A stretch of DNA of 64,000 bases from Schizochytrium sp. CCTCC M209059 (lineage: Eukaryota > Sar > Bigyra > Thraustochytrida > Thraustochytriidae): positions 503,756-567,755 of the forward strand of contig KN805379.1 of assembly GCA_000818945.1 (NCBI GenBank), given 5' to 3'. Position 1 is the stretch's first letter, and each line of letters begins with the position of its first letter. Under the pieces are notes generated by a model. The model had not been told where the DNA came from. It saw only the letters and a list, made by a program, of their open reading frames with translations, and ran no database searches. The position numbers and the translations under genes are program-made. Of this stretch, positions 60,253-64,000 are shown piece after piece.

Positions 60253-60920
60253 AGGCGTTAGCGTCACGTGCTGCGCAGTGTTATGTTATGTTATGCTTGC
60301 GCTGCGCAGTGCTGTGCGCAGTGCTGTGCTTGCGCTGCGCTGCGCGGCGCTACCAGAAAGCCCCGCCGCCGCCGCCAGCAGCGAGGGGGGGGTCCGCATC
60401 CGGCGCGGCCGCTGTCGCAGGCGCCTTTAGCTCCTGGCAGTGGAGCGCCAGCCACCAGCGGAGAAGATCCGATCTCCTCGACACGAACTCCTGCGGTATC
60501 AAGCTGCACTGGGACCTGTGCGCGGCCTGAACTGTTGAGAAGGTAGGAAGGGAGGGCTGGACATCAATGGCAACTGCCAGCTTCAGTGCAGCTCGAAGCA
60601 GGAGACTGCAGTCTGTAGCTGCAGCTGCTACAGCTGCTACGAGGAAGACGTGGCGAAGACTTTTCCTCGCCCACCACAGTCGCCCACCACAGTTCTTCCC
60701 GCGGACCAATTTCCAGCCGCATGGTGTCTGCGCTGCTGCCGCTGCCGCAGTCTTCGTACCGCTGCCAATGGCAGTGAAGAACGTAGCCACGACGTAGGAG
60801 TAGCCTGCAAAGCAGCGGCCGCGGACTCAGTAATGGCTACGAGAACGCGTCCCGACCGCAGCCGCTCTGGCCGACTCTCGGACTTGTCTGACTTGTCTAA
60901 CTTGTCTAACTCGTCTGATT

Positions 60921-60955
<35 letters not shown>

Positions 60956-61494
60956 TCAGAGTGCTGCGCAAGTGTCAGCAGCTGCGAATCCAGGCAAATT
61001 CTCTCGCGCGAAACTTGAGGGGTCAAACTCGGGAGCCTTCCGCAGTGGCAGCAGTGCGTTTGTAGCCACGGCAGAGGGCACGCAGTAGTCGTCCGCCAGC
61101 AACGCATTCGCGCACGTCCGAATCCATTTGCATGAACGCTTTGTCGGACGATGGCGGGGATAACCAGCAGCTGTCCACTCGTCCGCAAAGCAGCGAAGTA
61201 CGCACGCCTGCCTCTAGCCGGAGCTGACCATTGGAGGTCACTTGACATCCAAACGCCCCCTCGCAACGCGACGTCGCTTGTAGCAAACAGCACTTGTCTT
61301 CATCACCACTACCTCCGCCACCACAGCCTTAACAGTGTCTTCCCCCTTTTCCGACTGGCGTACGCGAAGTAGGCCGACTGCGACTTGCAGCGGCAGCAAT
61401 TCTCTTTTGCGCAGATACTCAAGGCTCAGCTAAGAAACAATTTGAGCCACTTTTCTCACGCCCGTTCTTTGCGTCACTTTCCGGTCTTGCCACC
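59798..61494. other. Divergent spacer between the two helicase-like genes
   Basis: About 1.7 kb holds no supported gene. It is dense in simple repeats: GCTGCTGCT (60221-60255), TGCGCTGCGC/TGCTGTGCGC blocks (60300-60350), CTGCAG/CAGCTGC (60600-60640) and TGTC (60921-60955). The plus-strand leader ends in CACCATGC, a good context for the ATG at 61495. Confidence 0.55.
60921..60955 (+). repeat. Tetranucleotide (TGTC)n
   Basis: About eight units with one TGTT variant. Confidence 0.9.
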
Positions 61495-64000
61495 ATGCAG
61501 GGCGAAGATTCAATTGCACTCCTCTCGATGAAGGACCCAGAAGTGATTGCAGCGGCCTCAGAGCAGAATGTATCGATATTGGAGTCAAAAATCGAGGGAC
61601 CCATCTGGGTTTGGGGCGGCTCTTCTGCAAAGAAGTCTGAAGTGGGACCTTCAGACGCCGTTAAGAACGAAGAGCACATTGCTATCGCCAAATTCGTTGA
61701 AGACGAGTCAGCCGCGAGATATAGGGAGTTCCTCCGGGAACCGCAACAACTAGTCTTTGACGTGCTTAGGAAAGGAAGACTCGAGCATCAATTAAAACCT
61801 GGAGAGATGGTGGAACGCGACTTAGGACCATTGGCTGTAACTTGGTCCGGCCTCCAATACTGTCTTGCGACGGGCACAGGCAAAACGCTTGTCAGCCTGA
61901 TTCTTTCGTATTTGTACGACCCGGGCAGCATGCCAGTAAAATGTGACGGCTTACAACATTGCCGCTGGCCAGGCAAAAAGACACCAGAGACCCTGGCTGA
62001 GCTTCTGTACGCTGTTGTAGGGAAGAAGGTACGTTCACGCGACCCTGATGAACGAAAGATTCTCAAGCAAATCAGGCGTTACAACAAAGCGATTGTTGGC
62101 TATATACTGCCTAGGAAGGAGAGGACGCGACGGCTTCTCATGAGCTCCATCTTCCTTGGATATCAGAAGCAGCCTGCGGAAACGATCCTTCAGGAGCTTC
62201 CGGACTTCACGTCCATTAAAATGGACAACGCAAAGGCCACGAGTGCGCTTGACATCATTAAGCGGCTCGCGCAGAAATACGGTCTTGAAATCAGTGATGA
62301 CATGATCGTGCGCAAATTCAACAACGCTAGGTTGTTTGTTCTTGAAACCTTGATTACTGGAGCGATTGCTGTGAAGAGGTGTGGCATTGTGTCTATCTAT
62401 CAACTTCAAGCTGAGCTATACAACAAGCTTGCATTCGTCGCTGTTGGCCCCGTAAGTGAGGACCAACGGATTGCTATCAACTCAGGCGAGAAGAAATCGA
62501 TTTTGGGCGAGTTCGCACCAGCACTTTACAAGACTGTTCTTGTAAACGGACGATTCTATACACCCTTCGCGTGGTTTTTGGGTCGCACTGCTACCCTCAA
62601 AGACGGCAGGAATAGTTGGGGAACCCTGATGCCCCTTGAATCCTACGAGGATAAAACTTGCGCCAGCGATAAACCTACGTCAAAACACGCTGCCAGGGCA
62701 GTTCTTCTCATCGGAACATTCCCATCTCTTCGAAACGGTCGTGGAATTTGGCTGAAGAATGCTCAATGGGGAAAATTTATTCGCGACGAAGCCGATATGG
62801 CTAGTAAGGAGGATGGAAAAACAGAAACGTTCCTTTTTGAAAGCGTTTTGCTACGGATCCCGACAAGCTTCTATCTTAGTGCGACTTTGGACATCCGAAG
62901 CTCACGTCTCCGAATAGCAAGAAATGGGGTCGGGGCGACACACCCTCACGGCATCAGTCTAGGTCAATCTAGTAGAGAGCCATCTCCTTCCGCGTCTATC
63001 CCATCGTTCCTGCTATACAAAGGAGTGAACCAGAGCGACAAAGTACCCGCACCCACTTTTCAGTTTTTAGCCGGCTGCTCGGTCGTATGCCGAGAAATTC
63101 TTCTTCGTGCAGGAAAACTCGAAGCAATTTCAAATCAACCCTCAGAAGCAGACGATCGTTGCAGACAGCACCACGCAGCACTGGCCAACATTGTGCCCCT
63201 ATCCTTCATGTGTTCCTTTCCGACTTGCGAGGATGCTGAGGAGTTCATGGACTGGTTTCAGGAATTAGCATGTAGAGATTCTGTGCCAACCGATCCTGCT
63301 TTTCTGGAATACTATCACTGGATCAACAGCAAAGGAGATGGATTATGTACAGGTGTCAGACAATCTCGCGATGAAGATGGTCAAGGAATTGAGCCGACAG
63401 ATGGAGGTCGAGCTGAGGAGTACGTGAGGCTTGAAGAAGGGCATCAACCTTTGCGAAGACAGAAGATCATACCACTTATCGATCTTGACAACAAAAAGCT
63501 AATCTGGGAAGCCAATGCAGATGGAGGAAAATTTGTGTGCACATATGACACTGTCGAGAGCCTTTTTAATGACGGACGCGCAAATCTCCTGATCGTCGTT
63601 CAGAAAAATCTTCGTGGGCTCAATCTGCCAATTTTGCAGATGATGGTAGTAATTCGAGACGATCGTGTGTCCGAAACGACTCTTACCCAAGCTGTTAGCC
63701 GAGTCACGCGAAACATATCGAGGGCTGAATCCTTTATTCCAATCTTGCAGCGCCTTCACTCGGAGAGAAGGTTGAACTGTACCGTGGATCATGCAATCAG
63801 GATGATTGAAGAAGACTATTTCGTTGGGACGGGCATTGAAGGACGCAGGTTTGCGAAATTTTTTGTGCTCCCTGATTCCGACAAGCAAATAATTAAAGCG
63901 GCGCAGTCGCTTTTTACAAGTGGATTGTCTCTTGATCTAATTGTAAAGTCTCTCCAGGTGTCTGAATTCATCACCTGTGCAAGATGCGGTCGTCCATCTG
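61495..64000 (+). CDS. SF2-helicase-like protein, intact motifs, truncated by window end
   Basis: The ATG at 61495 is followed by at least 835 open codons to the end of the window, so the 3' part is missing. Helicase motifs are Walker A CLATGTGKTLVS (G127-T-G-K130-T131), motif II RDEADMA (D431-E-A-D434), SAT (462-464, context YLSATLDIRSS), a motif V-like NLLIVVQKNLRGLNLP, and a motif VI-like QAVSRVTRN (732-740). The window ends within a CARCG Cys pair (C828, C831), matching the first CxxC of the paralogue's C-terminal zinc region. Length to the DEAD box (about 430 residues from the start) and a long insertion between motifs I and II are unusual for DEAD-box helicases. I do not recognise a named subfamily. 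The presumed activity is nucleic-acid-dependent ATPase; the role is unknown. Confidence 0.75.
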   Translation, partial: MQGEDSIALLSMKDPEVIAAASEQNVSILESKIEGPIWVWGGSSAKKSEVGPSDAVKNEEHIAIAKFVEDESAARYREFLREPQQLVFDVLRKGRLEHQLKPGEMVERDLGPLAVTWSGLQYCLATGTGKTLVSLILSYLYDPGSMPVKCDGLQHCRWPGKKTPETLAELLYAVVGKKVRSRDPDERKILKQIRRYNKAIVGYILPRKERTRRLLMSSIFLGYQKQPAETILQELPDFTSIKMDNAKATSALDIIKRLAQKYGLEISDDMIVRKFNNARLFVLETLITGAIAVKRCGIVSIYQLQAELYNKLAFVAVGPVSEDQRIAINSGEKKSILGEFAPALYKTVLVNGRFYTPFAWFLGRTATLKDGRNSWGTLMPLESYEDKTCASDKPTSKHAARAVLLIGTFPSLRNGRGIWLKNAQWGKFIRDEADMASKEDGKTETFLFESVLLRIPTSFYLSATLDIRSSRLRIARNGVGATHPHGISLGQSSREPSPSASIPSFLLYKGVNQSDKVPAPTFQFLAGCSVVCREILLRAGKLEAISNQPSEADDRCRQHHAALANIVPLSFMCSFPTCEDAEEFMDWFQELACRDSVPTDPAFLEYYHWINSKGDGLCTGVRQSRDEDGQGIEPTDGGRAEEYVRLEEGHQPLRRQKIIPLIDLDNKKLIWEANADGGKFVCTYDTVESLFNDGRANLLIVVQKNLRGLNLPILQMMVVIRDDRVSETTLTQAVSRVTRNISRAESFIPILQRLHSERRLNCTVDHAIRMIEEDYFVGTGIEGRRFAKFFVLPDSDKQIIKAAQSLFTSGLSLDLIVKSLQVSEFITCARCGRPS

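Noticed and set aside
60637..61293. 218-codon minus-strand ORF in the helicase spacer
   Set aside because: Passes through (TGTC)n and other simple repeats; no motif, no conservation signal.

Overview
This is a nuclear window from a compact eukaryotic genome with few introns. The genes are large and mostly single-exon. I see only two well-supported GT-AG introns: one in the membrane protein that starts at 5914, and one in the CoA-transferase that starts at 22569. The gene set (CPSF100, TFIIA-gamma, LSG1, VTC4, an hnRNP-type RRM protein, a SPOC/TFIIS-M protein, IQCH-like and EF-hand/WW/IQ/B-box proteins, a PH/CRAL-TRIO fusion) is that of a free-living, possibly flagellate protist. A stramenopile, perhaps a thraustochytrid/labyrinthulomycete, is my best guess. 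That is an inference from gene style, not something a marker gene here proves.

Layout. Positions 1-5500 look like a mobile-element or element-derived island. They hold a zinc-ribbon plus DDE-like transposase-type ORF, eight C-x4-C...C-x2-H zinc motifs in the +1 frame directly after it, 29 perfect copies of an 8-bp repeat, an HNH-like ORF and a minus-strand ORF without an ATG. Positions 5900-54720 are a housekeeping core of about 19 genes, largely alternating in strand, so neighbours are mostly divergent (shared promoter regions) or convergent (3' ends only 120-250 bp apart in several cases). Positions 55590-64000 hold a divergent pair of paralogous, very large SF2-helicase-like proteins with Cys-rich tails. 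The plus-strand copy runs off the window and has intact Walker A, DEAD, SAT and motif-VI-like elements. The minus-strand copy is an intact 1401-codon ORF whose Walker A and SAT motifs are changed.

Functional themes in the core are gene expression (TFIIA-gamma, CPSF100, the BYE1/PHF3-like elongation regulator, the RRM/RS protein, the LSG1 60S-maturation GTPase, a Yae1-like small protein), phosphate and sugar metabolism (VTC4 polyphosphate polymerase, a phosphohexomutase), acyl-CoA metabolism (a family III CoA-transferase), and cytoskeleton, cilium or membrane traffic (a multi-CH-like protein, IQCH-like, the EF-hand/WW/IQ/B-box protein, PH-CRAL-TRIO).

Intergenic DNA is rich in short tandem repeats, especially 4-bp and 5-bp units. 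It also carries five perfect TAGGCCTA palindromes that I could find, all outside genes.

The most likely 'new' material is the helicase-like pair and the left island. I could not run any homology search, so family names are read from motifs.
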